Of a stretch of DNA of 64,000 bases, positions 9,683 through 20,500 are shown one piece after another. The DNA is from Macrosoma leucophasiata. Its lineage: Eukaryota > Arthropoda > Insecta > Lepidoptera > Hedylidae. The stretch lies in assembly GCA_036365455.1 (NCBI GenBank), contig JAWQUS010000030.1, positions 16,078,001-16,142,000 of the forward strand, in the 5' to 3' direction. The notes below the pieces were generated by a model. It saw only the letters and a program-made list of their open reading frames with translations, ran no database searches and was not told the origin of the DNA. How positions within the stretch are numbered: the first letter of the stretch is position 1; every line of letters starts with the position of its first letter. A program made the translations under genes and the position numbers.

Positions 9683-11666
9683 CGAATATGGTGTAGATAT
9701 CATTGTCCACTTAATCCGTTGGTTACCTATTTCTTTTCAAACTGGTTGTATTTGGTTGATTGGTGAAATAACTTAATACGTTAGATATATAATTTTGATG
9801 GTTGTTAGAAAGTTTAGTAGTGTTATAGCTGAATTCTGAAGTCATTACAGTGCTCATCAAGAAATAATGCACATCGAGCATATTAAAGTGTCAATCGGCT
9901 AATTTCGGTTTAAAGAGCGTTATCTCGGTTGCACACTGTTCACGTAAGCATCCGTAGTCCGGTATTGGTCAAAATTTGATCAAAATGGTCGACAAACGTC
10001 AGATAAGCAAGGTACGAAAGAGATAACGCTCTACAGATCCGACATAAGCCGACGTCTCTTCCTGAGGTCGATGTACATTTATTTCCTGTTGGATACTGTA
10101 AAACGACACATGATATTTAATGGCTCTGAAAAAATCTTATTTTCTTATCTGGTTAGATTTATACGTGATTTATAACTCAAGGCTTTAAGTTAGCTAGGGC
10201 AGAGACCTAACTCTAATTTGTCTCATTAGCTAAGAATACTGTATTTTAAATACCAGTACATACAGTAACTTATTCTAGTTTAAAAAAAATCGTAAAATTT
10301 GACAAATAATTTTGCGAGTCTACACACTTTAAAGGTGAGCCTCTCGCGTGCGTTCAGTTAGCTCCCGGCTCGAAACAAAAATGCAGCATTCACGACGTGG
10401 TTCCCCTACGATTTGTAAGTCAATGTTGCATTTTTCTATATGTTTGTAATGTTTACGTAGATAATTGTCTGGTAATTTTATAAGCTGCTGGTCCAGCAGC
10501 TGTCTTAGTCCAATAGCAGCAGGTAGATAGTAAGCTAAGAGTTTCGTAATTGTAGTCAAACGATCGTATTGCCATAATATAGTTAGAATGATATTAGTGA
10601 AATGTCTGGCAGGCGGGAGGTTGCAATAAAGTGGATACTCCATCGGTGGAAACTCGGTTAGTCCTTCAGTGGCATGTACGTAACGGTGTGGCCGGCTCAA
10701 AGCGGCATTATATATTCTGTGGCGAATAATAAAATTACAAATAGGTCAAATTTTGCGAATGAATTAAGCGTTTTGTACAGTAATAACGAGTAAAATAATT
10801 TAAGTCTTAAACACTAGTCTAGAATAGACAAATGGACAGGTATACACTACGCCTGATTTGGCACTCGGTTTTGTCTAAAGTTTTACGATTTAAGTACTGT
10901 AAAAGGGAATGTTTAGTAGGTAAGTAGTAAATTTTAACTGACCATGTTGCAGAAGGAGGTGCAGCGGTTTATTCAAAATCGATGTTATTTTGTACTACAA
11001 TGGTAAATTTAAAATGCAAAATACTTAACATTATCTTTTCGAGAGTGTGCGGTTTAATGTCGTTTAAATATGTAATTATAAACTGTAAACCCTCGTCCGC
11101 ACTGGAGTATAAGCGTTGTGTAAAAAAAACTTCAGTAGCTTTAACACCTGCCCACTAACACGAAATGCCAACATGCGAACATAAAAAATTACGATGTTGA
11201 AAATGTACTTATGAGAATGATCGCGAATTGAACAAAGTAGACTTAATTTAATTCGTTCACAAGGTTACCAAAAACAAAATGTATTTACACTCGTAAAGCA
11301 ATAACATTTCAACGTTATATAAACAGTTTTTTCATGGAAATAAATTAAACACAGAATGAATGTTAATCTATTTCTATAAGTAATCTTTATGAGTCAAGGT
11401 GTGATGTTTAGGTATTCAGAATTTGGCCCGAAGAATTATGATCTTCATTTTGAATTCGCCAAAACATATAATAAAAGGTACAAAGAAAAGATTTTTGTTT
11501 TGCGACAGGACTTGTTCGTGACTTGTTCACAGTCGAATAATTTTTGTATTCCTTCTTAATATTTTCTTATTTGTTCGCAATGAAATTGATTTGAAATTGA
11601 TTATTGTAGAAATAGATGAATCAGTAAAAAGCGTTGGTCTATCTATCTAAGATATCCAGGAGCTTA

Positions 11667-12133
11667 GGGGCCGTTCAAGTATTACGTAAGCAGATTTATT
11701 ACAATTCTTTACCCTCCCCCCCATCCCCCTTGTCAGCAAAAGTAAGCAAAGCTCTTACCCCCTCCCCCCATGCTTACGTAAACATTTTTCAATTAATGTA
11801 TGTTTTTTTATCGTTATATTTTTTTATCGTTATATTTTTTTATCGTTATATTTTTGGGTATTTTTTACGTAACCCCCAGCGCGCGGTAGTTCCTCTACTC
11901 AGTTCTAAAGCGAGTGCCTAAACGTATGCATTATTTGCGGGAATCCCCGAAAAAGCGTTTCGTTTTCAAGCAAAGACAATGTGAGGATTGCCATTCGTGT
12001 AAAAAAGTAAATAACTACCGATGACGTAATCATAATCTAGACTCCCCTACCCCCCATGTCATCCGAAATAAGCAGAGCAAAGACCCCCCCCCCCCGCCCC
12101 CCCATAGTGCTCACGTAATACTTGAACGGCCCC
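11667..12133. mobile_element. Harbinger-like MITE
   Basis: Terminal inverted repeats are GGGGCCGTTCAAGTATTACG at the left and its complement at the right. They are flanked by TTA on both sides, the target duplication of PIF/Harbinger transposons. The interior has long C-runs and three tandem copies of a T-rich ATCGTTATA unit (about 11808-11857). No transposase is encoded. A related, larger element lies at 37987-38648. Confidence 0.75.
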
Positions 12134-14830
12134 TTATAGTTCACATAAGCAAAAAGATACTAAAGTAATTTAAACTGGTTCTGACAATTTTTTTTCCATT
12201 TGCCAGTAACCAATTGCTTACAATATCATGTTCAATTAATTTGAAGTAACTTGAAGTGCGTGCTAATTGCTAACTACGAAGAAATGCACGGTAGAAAAAG
12301 TGAAGCATGGCTGAGTTATTTGTTGAATATAAGGTAATAAATTCAAACAAAACCATAACAAATTGGCAGCCTCAAGTTGTGGACAATGTTGTTAAGTGTA
12401 AGATAAGTAGAGAAATTATAATAACTTCTTTTCCTTGAAAGTGCACAATGCAATAAAAGTTTTCATGTAAGTATTTAATAAATCTCGTAATATTTCATAC
12501 TCTTGAGTAGCTAGATTTTATCTGGACGTCATTGAAAAAGGTTTTGCGAGGTCACACTTCTCGAAAATTCTGAAGGGAGGTTGTTGTCGTCAAATTATTT
12601 TTGGAAGGTCCTTTAAGGTTCACTCAGACACCAGGCTTTAGCCAACGTTGAATGGCTACACTATCGATTAAAATACATAACTGAGAATTTATTTTAAATA
12701 CGTATTGGTTCTGCAAGCCTGAACATCTCTTAAAGGCGAAAACACTTCTTTATCACTCTACGTGTGATAATACATTTGTTTCCGTCTTTACTTTTTAGGG
12801 CTGTAATATTTTTTAACTCATCGTTTATGATAAAGAGGAATAAAGAAAATACTAATATTGTAAAAATGGTTTAAAATGTGTGTTCATTAGCCTGAGTCGA
12901 GTTTTTTATGCAAATGTCCAAAGATTTTATTTAAATCATTGATTTTTACAGTCTCTAGTAGGCAAAGGATAGGCTGGTTCGTGAATGTGTGTCTTGCGTG
13001 CGTGTGTGTCAGTGCGTTACGGTACCTGTAATAAATTTCAATAAGTAACATGAAAATGAATACAATGAAGGTCAAAAAGTAACTTGTCCTTTGTTGAATC
13101 GATGTATTTGTGGGCGCTCAGTTTTCAACTTGTAGAAGCTAACGTTAAATTTGTACAAGCACGTTTATGCACATCTTAAGAAATTGCTTCTGTACCTGGG
13201 GGACAACCGACTAACTCTAATGCTTTCGTGATGCTTTCGATAATGCAGTTGTCTTGTCAGTTTCGAACGCCTTACTTTTGCCTGGAAGTGTTTTCGTCCG
13301 CAAGTACATACTTTAGAGCAAAATGTTTTAGTAGGCAGTACGAAACTGACAGGATAACGTAATAATCGATAGCACCTTAAAAGCATCCCGGAAACATCAC
13401 GAAAACATTAGAGATAGGCGGTTGGTCCCGGGTACACTCAGTTCGGCGTCACCGAGTGCCGTAGTTAAGAAATGTTAGTCAAGTATTGTCACGATGATGG
13501 TTTAAGTATTTATAAAAAAGGAATCTCATGTTCCAAACTCATTAATGGTTAGGCTAAAGTAGATGTCTGTGATGTTTATTGAATTTTAGCTTTGTGTTTG
13601 ATGTTATGGTTAAACGTTATTTATTTTGGCAATCTGTTGAAAGGGTTTTTGCATTTAGTATTTAAATTCCGTGTAGACCAATTTCTTGTTTATAATTAGA
13701 CGAAATTGTCTTTGGTATGTAAACATAATCGAATACTGACAAAAATGACGATAGAAAAATCTGCATTCGGGAATACTACGCAAAAGTGAGCTATTGTTTT
13801 GCGTCAATATGTCACAGTAGCTTCCATGTTAACCAACATCTCCTCACAACAATAGACTGAGAAATATAGATAATAATATGTATTCGATTAGGTTTAGTCA
13901 ATGTACCCGTCCGGATCAAATTTACGAAATATTCGTAGGCTTTACTGGTTATGGACCTGCAAATTTCGCGTAGCAGAAACCTTTCAAACTTCTGTTTAAA
14001 AATTAACTTTGTTTGATTTATGTTGTGAAATAAAGTCGGTCGTGCAAGCGCTACTATAAAGTGAGCATATTTATGAATTGTATCTAGTCACAAGACCATA
14101 CTTTCAAATAACATGTTTGAAAATATTGGTTAGTGCGGTCGCATAGCTGGAAAAATTTCGGTCATTGACCTGTTATATCCTGTCTCTGTCGCTCTCGCGT
14201 AAATATACTCTAAGCAAATGTAATGACCTCCAGAATAATAACTCCTTCATTTAAAGTTTAGTGGATGAGGAAGGAATCCATTGGTGGCCATTGCATTGGC
14301 TAGGCCAATGTACGATTTTTTCCTGCTACGTTACTGTACTGGATGTAGTCATGGAACTAAATGAATTATGGGCTGTAAATCCATGCGAATGAAATGTAAC
14401 CTACGTGGTTAAGGTAATCGATACGATAAACATCACTAATGTGATAGTAGCTACTGTACTCACCTCAGATCTCATGGTTCATTTGCGAACTTGTACGATT
14501 GTTTAATAATAGTGGTATATGTGTAAAGGAATGTTCTAGATGGTTCTATGCAAGAATTCTTTTTGTTTGTTGAAACGACGTAGTGCTAAGGTAGTCATGT
14601 ACATTCCAATAATTATTAAAATTCAGATTAATATCGGATTCCGATCTGATGTACTTAACGTTTATCTTGATATTTGAAAGGCGTGGATTGTCGAGGGTAT
14701 TGAATACAGTTCAAATACCTCTTCTAACATTATTCATATAACTCACATTTGTTAATTAACCTATTGTAAATATACCCAATTATTATTAAAAAAATTTCGT
14801 ATATATATTTTTGGCTGTTTTATTTCTTCT

Positions 14831-15144
14831 TTTAATTTATTCTAAGTACTGAAAGGTTGTAAACCTGTGTAGGTAGGTACATTTTTCAGTAGCGTGGCTA
14901 CCATGGCGGAAATAAAAATGTATGGGGCCGTATTTTTAAGTGGCAAGGTTCCATTTTTTTCATCACATATTTCAAGACCGTTGGTCTTGAGGCCCTGGAG
15001 TACTTATTGCCAGTTGTAATAGAATTCAAAAGATATTAATTAACAAATATAAGCGATCTGAAGCTGTGTTGACAGTGTAAATGGTGTAATGTCTACACCC
15101 AGACTTGCTTGATGACACCATCAAGATTTTCTACCGGGTCAAAC
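14831..15144. other. Interval without recognised gene
   Basis: No coding signal. It separates the quiet CDK5R flank from the repeat-dense block that follows. Confidence 0.4.
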
Positions 15145-15215
15145 TAAAACTCAGACTCAAAAATTCATTTAATCACTTGGAAATAATAGAATTTGCTTGT
15201 GATAGGGTGTAACGA
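15145..15215 (-). repeat. LINE 3'-tail fragment (tail type L)
   Basis: TTTAATCACTTGGAAATAAT followed by AGAATTTGCTTGTGATAGG is shared with 17830-17880 and, inverted, with 25670-25720. It looks like the 3' end of a non-LTR retrotransposon inserted in reverse. Confidence 0.5.
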
Positions 15216-15284
15216 TAGTGGGAGTCAGTAAAGCGAAGTGTGTGCTAAATATGATCTTTTATGTCACAATGAGGCAAAGAAGCA

Positions 15285-15490
15285 TACAGTTCACATTGAT
15301 AGGAAGTGGATACTATAGATAGCCGATAGATATCCAAGTAAAAGCTAAAGACTTCAATGTAGCCGGCAAATTACAGCGCCTTACATTACTTACTCGTACC
15401 ATCTGACAGGAATTGGAAAGTGCTGTACACTACCATATCGCGGCAAGTAGATTAGGTAATGAGGCTCTACCTACGCCCACGAGCTCCGTA
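15285..15490 (-). repeat. SINE-A copy, diverged
   Basis: Begins CATACAGTTCACATTGATAG and keeps GGCAAGTAGATTAGGTAATG near its other end. The centre is rearranged. Confidence 0.7.
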
Positions 15491-15505
15491 AAAGTAAGAC
15501 TACGG

Positions 15506-15787
15506 TTTTTTTTATGTAATGAAAGTGGCAAACAAGCGTGCAGTTCACATTGATGTTAAGTGATGACTGCAGCCTAGAGACACCTACACAAAGACCGGAG
15601 GTCAAAATGCAGATGCGTTGCCACTTCTGAGGCCTTAGGTGTTATGCCTCTGTGCCGGAAATTACAAGGCCGTTACCACCTGACCGGAACACGATAGTGC
15701 TGAACACTACCATTTAGCGGAAAGTATATTAGGTAATGCGGTGGTGCCTTCGCCCGCGAGCTCCTTCACTGGAGCTCTACCACCATT
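15506..15787 (-). repeat. SINE-A copy, near full length
   Basis: Complete from the T-tract plus ATGTAATGAAAGTGGCAAAC to GAGCTCTACCACCA. It is one of the better references for the family. Confidence 0.85.
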
Positions 15788-15924
15788 CAATAAAGTTATA
15801 GTATACGGTAATAAAGTTCTGGCTAGGGCACTGGCTGCTTTCTTCCGCTAGGCGTGGCACTAACAGACCAGCGTGCGTCTAATGTCTCAAAAAGTTAGGT
15901 AGTTTATCTGTGGTAAATAAACGT

Positions 15925-16985
15925 CATCATCATTATCGTTATTTCATTCAAAACCTTATAGATTGCCCCAATGAACGTTCCTGGGTCGCCCTCATCCAGC
16001 GTTTGCCCGTAACCTTCAGCAGGTCCACCTCGTAAATGATTACCTACGCTTCGTCTTTCGGTACGCAGTCGCTACTCGAGAATTCTTCTGCAACAACGAA
16101 TTTCGCAAGTTACTTTGGTTCATGCGGATATCTTATTTCTGATTCGATCTCGCAGGGAAATGCCGAGCTCTCTCCATTGGCCTGATCTTGAGCCTTCATA
16201 TGAGGCCCATAAAGTGCGCGACCACGTCTCGGTGCCGTATGTCATCACTGATAACACACACTGGTCAAAGAATGACCTTAGTCTTGATTCACTATGGTAA
16301 GTTGGATGAAACGAAGCTTCTGTCTAACCGAGTTGGATCCGGCGATTTGTCCCATTTCACGAAGTTGAACCTATCTAGCTGGACTGTTTGTCCTAAGTAC
16401 ACAATATAATTGTCCACAATTTCGACCGTAGTACCCTTAACTATAGTAAAAACGAAGTCGTCGTCTTGTCCATGTTTATTTTAAGGCGCACTCGTTGGAA
16501 GGTCCTACTGATGCCATCGAGCATTATGTCACGGGGTTCCAAAGTCTCAGACATGACTAGGAATGATATCATCAGCAAATTGCACACAAGATCACACGAC
16601 TTATGGTCCTGAAGGAGAACCGACATGGTGACATTTTCTTACAAGTTCCTCAAAACCTCGATGTACCCATCGGAAGTCTATTTAAGTCACCTCTGGAGTG
16701 ACTGTAGCACAGCCCATACCTCGACTGAATCGAATGCTTTCTCATGGTCCACTAACGCTAGACATAGGGGCTGTGTGTCTTCTGTATAACCTGCCGCAGC
16801 GCGTGTATGTGGTCTATGGTGTTGAAACCTTTACAGGAATCGGCTTATTCGGGAGGCCGGAAGTAATTGAGTCTGTGAGATGGACGGTTCGTAATCACTT
16901 TAGGAGACAACAGAGTATTATCACCTTTTTCCCACTTCTCATCTCATCAGGATATGCTCATCCACGTACGCCGCGTAATGCGACG
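15925..16985 (-). pseudogene. RTE-type LINE, dead reverse-transcriptase fragment
   Basis: Read on the - strand, it aligns in order with the RTE copy at 22250-23483. The shared order is the CTTCCGGCCTCCCGAATAAG block, the GACCACATACACGCGCTGCG (IDHIHALRQ) segment, an ADDI motif near 16565, the NMDKT region and the tail corresponding to GRRVCEWRP. A (CATCAT)n-like end near 15925 is the reversed (GAT)n tail. Many stops and frameshifts interrupt it; the - strand frame at 16441-16626 preserves only MSETLE...NMDKT. Confidence 0.7.
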
Positions 16986-17279
16986 GCCTTATAAAACTGT
17001 AGCACTCAGACATGGATGGGCCGCTGCCGCGCTGTTGTAAGTCGACGACCTTCACCGTACCAAAGAACTGCAGGTCCTTTAAAAGCGACCCATTAAGGTC
17101 GCTTATCACCCTTAAAATTCGGATGGTAAATAAAAGATTTAGATATTTTGAATAAGAAGATGCCATAGGTACTCGGCCGAAGACTTTCTCGATATCGAGA
17201 AAGACTATCTAATATTTTGGAATGAGTAATATATTTTTCTCTGAGTGGAACGCTTGTTAGTATAATCGTTGCGAACGGA

Positions 17280-17462
17280 TGGTGGAACGTGCCCATTGAC
17301 ATGACACTGACACCTGACATATGACATTGACATCTTAGCTTAGAAATGTCATTTTTGCCTGAGCCGGCTTGGTGTTTGTTGGCTTTGTTGCTAATTATTT
17401 TTTAAAATAAATAAAACTTTTCCAGCTGATAACAACTGTGATTAAATAAAAAATTCGTAGTA
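17280..17462 (+). promoter_or_regulatory. Proximal promoter / 5' UTR region of CTF18
   Basis: The sequence just before the CTF18 start codon holds six TGACA words in 42 bp (about 17296-17336) and one ATGTCA in reverse (17346). No TATA box is obvious at a sensible distance. The start site cannot be placed. The interpretation as promoter is positional. Confidence 0.4.
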
Positions 17463-17553
17463 ATGGGTGACTTTCCAGATCCAGATGAAGAGTACGAACT
17501 CATGTACGCTGACGAATTTGAATTAATGCGCGAAGATGAAAATGTTACCGATG
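17463..17553 (+). CDS. CHTF18: CTF18 exon 1
   Basis: Start ATG at 17463, then 30 codons plus one base, ending at GTAAGA (17554). The protein start is rich in Asp/Glu, as in insect orthologues. The joint G + AG gives the GAG codon of exon 2. Confidence 0.9.
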
Positions 17554-20500
17554 GTAAGAGGCCACTTGTTGAGTGATTTTCAGTTTATATTTTGAAAGAA
17601 TTGCCCTTTTTTATGTAATGAAGGTGCAGTTGCAAGAACAAGCATGCAGTTTACATTGATGTTAAGTGAAGACTGCAGCCTATAGACATCTACACAAAAA
17701 CCAGAGGTCAAAATGCAGATTGATGCGTTGCCAGGTTGCCATTCCTGATATCTTAGTTGTTAGGCCTCTGTGATAGTTATAACGGTGCCATTCATTACCA
17801 CCTAACCAGAACACGATAAACGCAAACTCAAAATTTATTTAATCACTTGGAAATAATAGAATTTGCTTGTGATAGGTCGAATTACAAATATAAAATTGAA
17901 GCGAATAACAACTGATACATTGATTAATATGTCAAAGTAAACAAAAATAAAATAATGGTCCAAAAATACTTAGTAATAAAATTAGGTATCAACAGAATGT
18001 TCCATACTCTCTTTTACAAACGGCAAGACTAAACAAAAAATATGGGAAATTCTTTGTCATTCACTGGCAGAGTTCCAAAGCCCACATTACTGAGAAAAAA
18101 CCTGCCAAAACAAAACTCAGTAGGGTCTTTTCAAAATATGTTCCTTAAAACTATTTTCACAATATGAACCTTATAACTATACGATAAGTGCGATAACGAT
18201 AGTGCTGAACACTACCATTTGGCGGCAGATAGATCCCTACACTGGAACTCTACCACCAGTAAACCTTATTATATGTTCATTAAAAGTAAAGTGAATATTT
18301 ACAGAGCCAAATCAAATCAGAAAAAAATCATTACCAGCAAAACGAAGTTTGGATTTTTCGAGTCCAATAAGCAGTAAAACTCCTAGCTCACAAAAAGCTA
18401 AACATGTTCAAAGTTCTATGCCAGTAGCAACAAATCAAGTAGTAGATAATCTAGATAATGACATATTAACACCTAGCTTGCAACCACTTGAAGAAATCAT
18501 AACTCCAGTCAACATATCAAATAATAAAAGGACTGCAGAAGAGTTATTTGGTGATATTAATGATATAGACTTTGATAATTATGAGCTACCTAGTAAAAGA
18601 CAGAAAACTGAAGAAGAGAATGACCTTGATTTGATACACAAGATTATTGAGGGGAGAAAGTTGCGGCAGATGCTAGTGGAACCATCAAATGGTGTACAGG
18701 TTAATTCTAAGCCTGATTACAACATAAAGGACAATATTTCACTTGATATACCCAGGTATTTTTTAAATTTTTAATAAACAAAGAATCAGACTAGTTTTGT
18801 ACAACAAATTGTAAAGAAAATATGATAGTGGTACAAAAGTGCTCCAAAATCAATTAAATATGGCTGTTATTACATAACCTCTTTATTTATTAATTTTAAG
18901 GTAGTATATAGTGTAGGTAAGTTTATTGAATAGTTTTATTTAAGATATTACGTTTACTGTAAAGACTTTATAAATAAACCACATATTACTTTTATTACCA
19001 ATGCTCTTGTGGTTTAGTGGCCAGTTCCCTGATAGCACATTGCCTGCATTTACTTAAAAATATTATGACCTTGCTGGAAAATGCATTTTGACACCTGTAT
19101 GATTTCCTCAGTAAGTTCTGAGAATTTAAATACATATTTTTTACTTATTACTATTTATACTACATCTTAGAAAAAATTAAACTGTGCACAGGTAATGTTG
19201 TAAAACATATTTGAAAAAGTTTTCTTTATTTTCTAATGTAAAAAATAATGTCATAGGATTAAATTTAAATAATCAACATCATATTAATATATATTATATT
19301 TAACTATCACAAATTAATTTGGATTCCAGATGGGCATTTGTACCTGTAACAAATTCAAATGGTGAAAGGATGTATGTGAAGTTAGAGTCAGAAGATGCCT
19401 GGGACAGTTCACTTGATATAGACAAGGAACAGCTGTCTTTGCAGCCTGCTTATGCCAAAGCTTGGGAGGAGGCACGGAAAATTGTAAGATCTTTTAGTGA
19501 GCACTTTGTTGATGTTAGTGATTCATTGGCATCACCATGTATATTTTATCTGCCATTTAAAAATAATGTATTAGGTTAGGATCCCACTGCAGAACTATTT
19601 TGATCATCGAGATATGCTACAAACCTAATTTTTACACACATTTTTGATCTAGAGCAGTGTTTCTCATTTGCCAAGTCGCAAGGTACCAGGTCGTCTAAAA
19701 AAGTTATCGGGTCGCAACATTCCCGCCTTGTTTTAAAAACATTAAATATAAGAGAATATATAGATAATGGAAATAATTGTGTGAACACCTTTATCTGTGA
19801 TATTCTTGGGATTTTTTCATTTTCTGGCAGTTTCCCAGTATCTCGGAGTTTGGCGATGTGCCTGGAAATGTCAATAGGCTTGCCATCTGTTACAAGGGCC
19901 AAAACGTAGCTAATGAATCGAGGAGTGTTGCGTGCATACATAACAGAAGATAAGTTTACACCTTATAAAAAAGCATTGACATTGTCCATAATTATTCAGA
20001 CTGCAGAGGTAAAGTATGTATTAATTTAAAATGAATGTCATTGTATATTTCAGCTAGAAGCAAAAGAGCAGCAAAATGAAAGACCATTATCGCAACCAGA
20101 TGTTACTTCTGTTGAGGTCAATGCTGACCTATGGGTGGATAAATACAAGCCAAGCTCTTACGTGGATCTATTATCAGAAGAGCCCGTTAATAGAGCTTTG
20201 TTACATTGGCTACATTTATGGGATAAGGTGGGAATATTTATAATTGATATTTGTCAGTATTTACAGTAACTTTTGTTAGTAGGGACGGTGGCTAACAAAC
20301 ATGCAGCTGACGTTGATGTTAAGTAATTACTGCAGCAGATTAAAAGTCATTTTTTCCATCAAGGAAGTTTGTCAGCATTTCAGATGTCTTGTTACAAGCA
20401 AGTACGAAATTTTGTTTTAATGTTTATTAATAAAACCTACAGTGTGTTAGTTTGACTCAGGCATTCATACAAGCATGCTCACAAAGTCAGATTATGCAAA

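Larger units (their letters stand above)
8840..14830 (+). other. Repeat-poor 3' flank, possible long 3' UTR of the CDK5 activator
   Basis: No SINE, LINE or Helitron copy was found in this stretch, except the MITE at 11667-12133, while the rest of the window carries a repeat about every kilobase. AATAAA-type signals occur near 9131 and 9327, and an ATTAAA-containing block sits near 14790, followed by T-rich sequence. Pumilio-like TGTAGATA (9691-9698) and TGTAAATA (14766-14773) words are present. No long sense ORF exists. How far the transcript extends cannot be decided from sequence. Confidence 0.4.

Noticed and set aside
10329..10700. 123-codon open frame on the - strand in the CDK5R 3' flank
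   Set aside because: No recognisable domain, no splice context, lies antisense in probable UTR. It could only be revived by conservation or strand-specific RNA.
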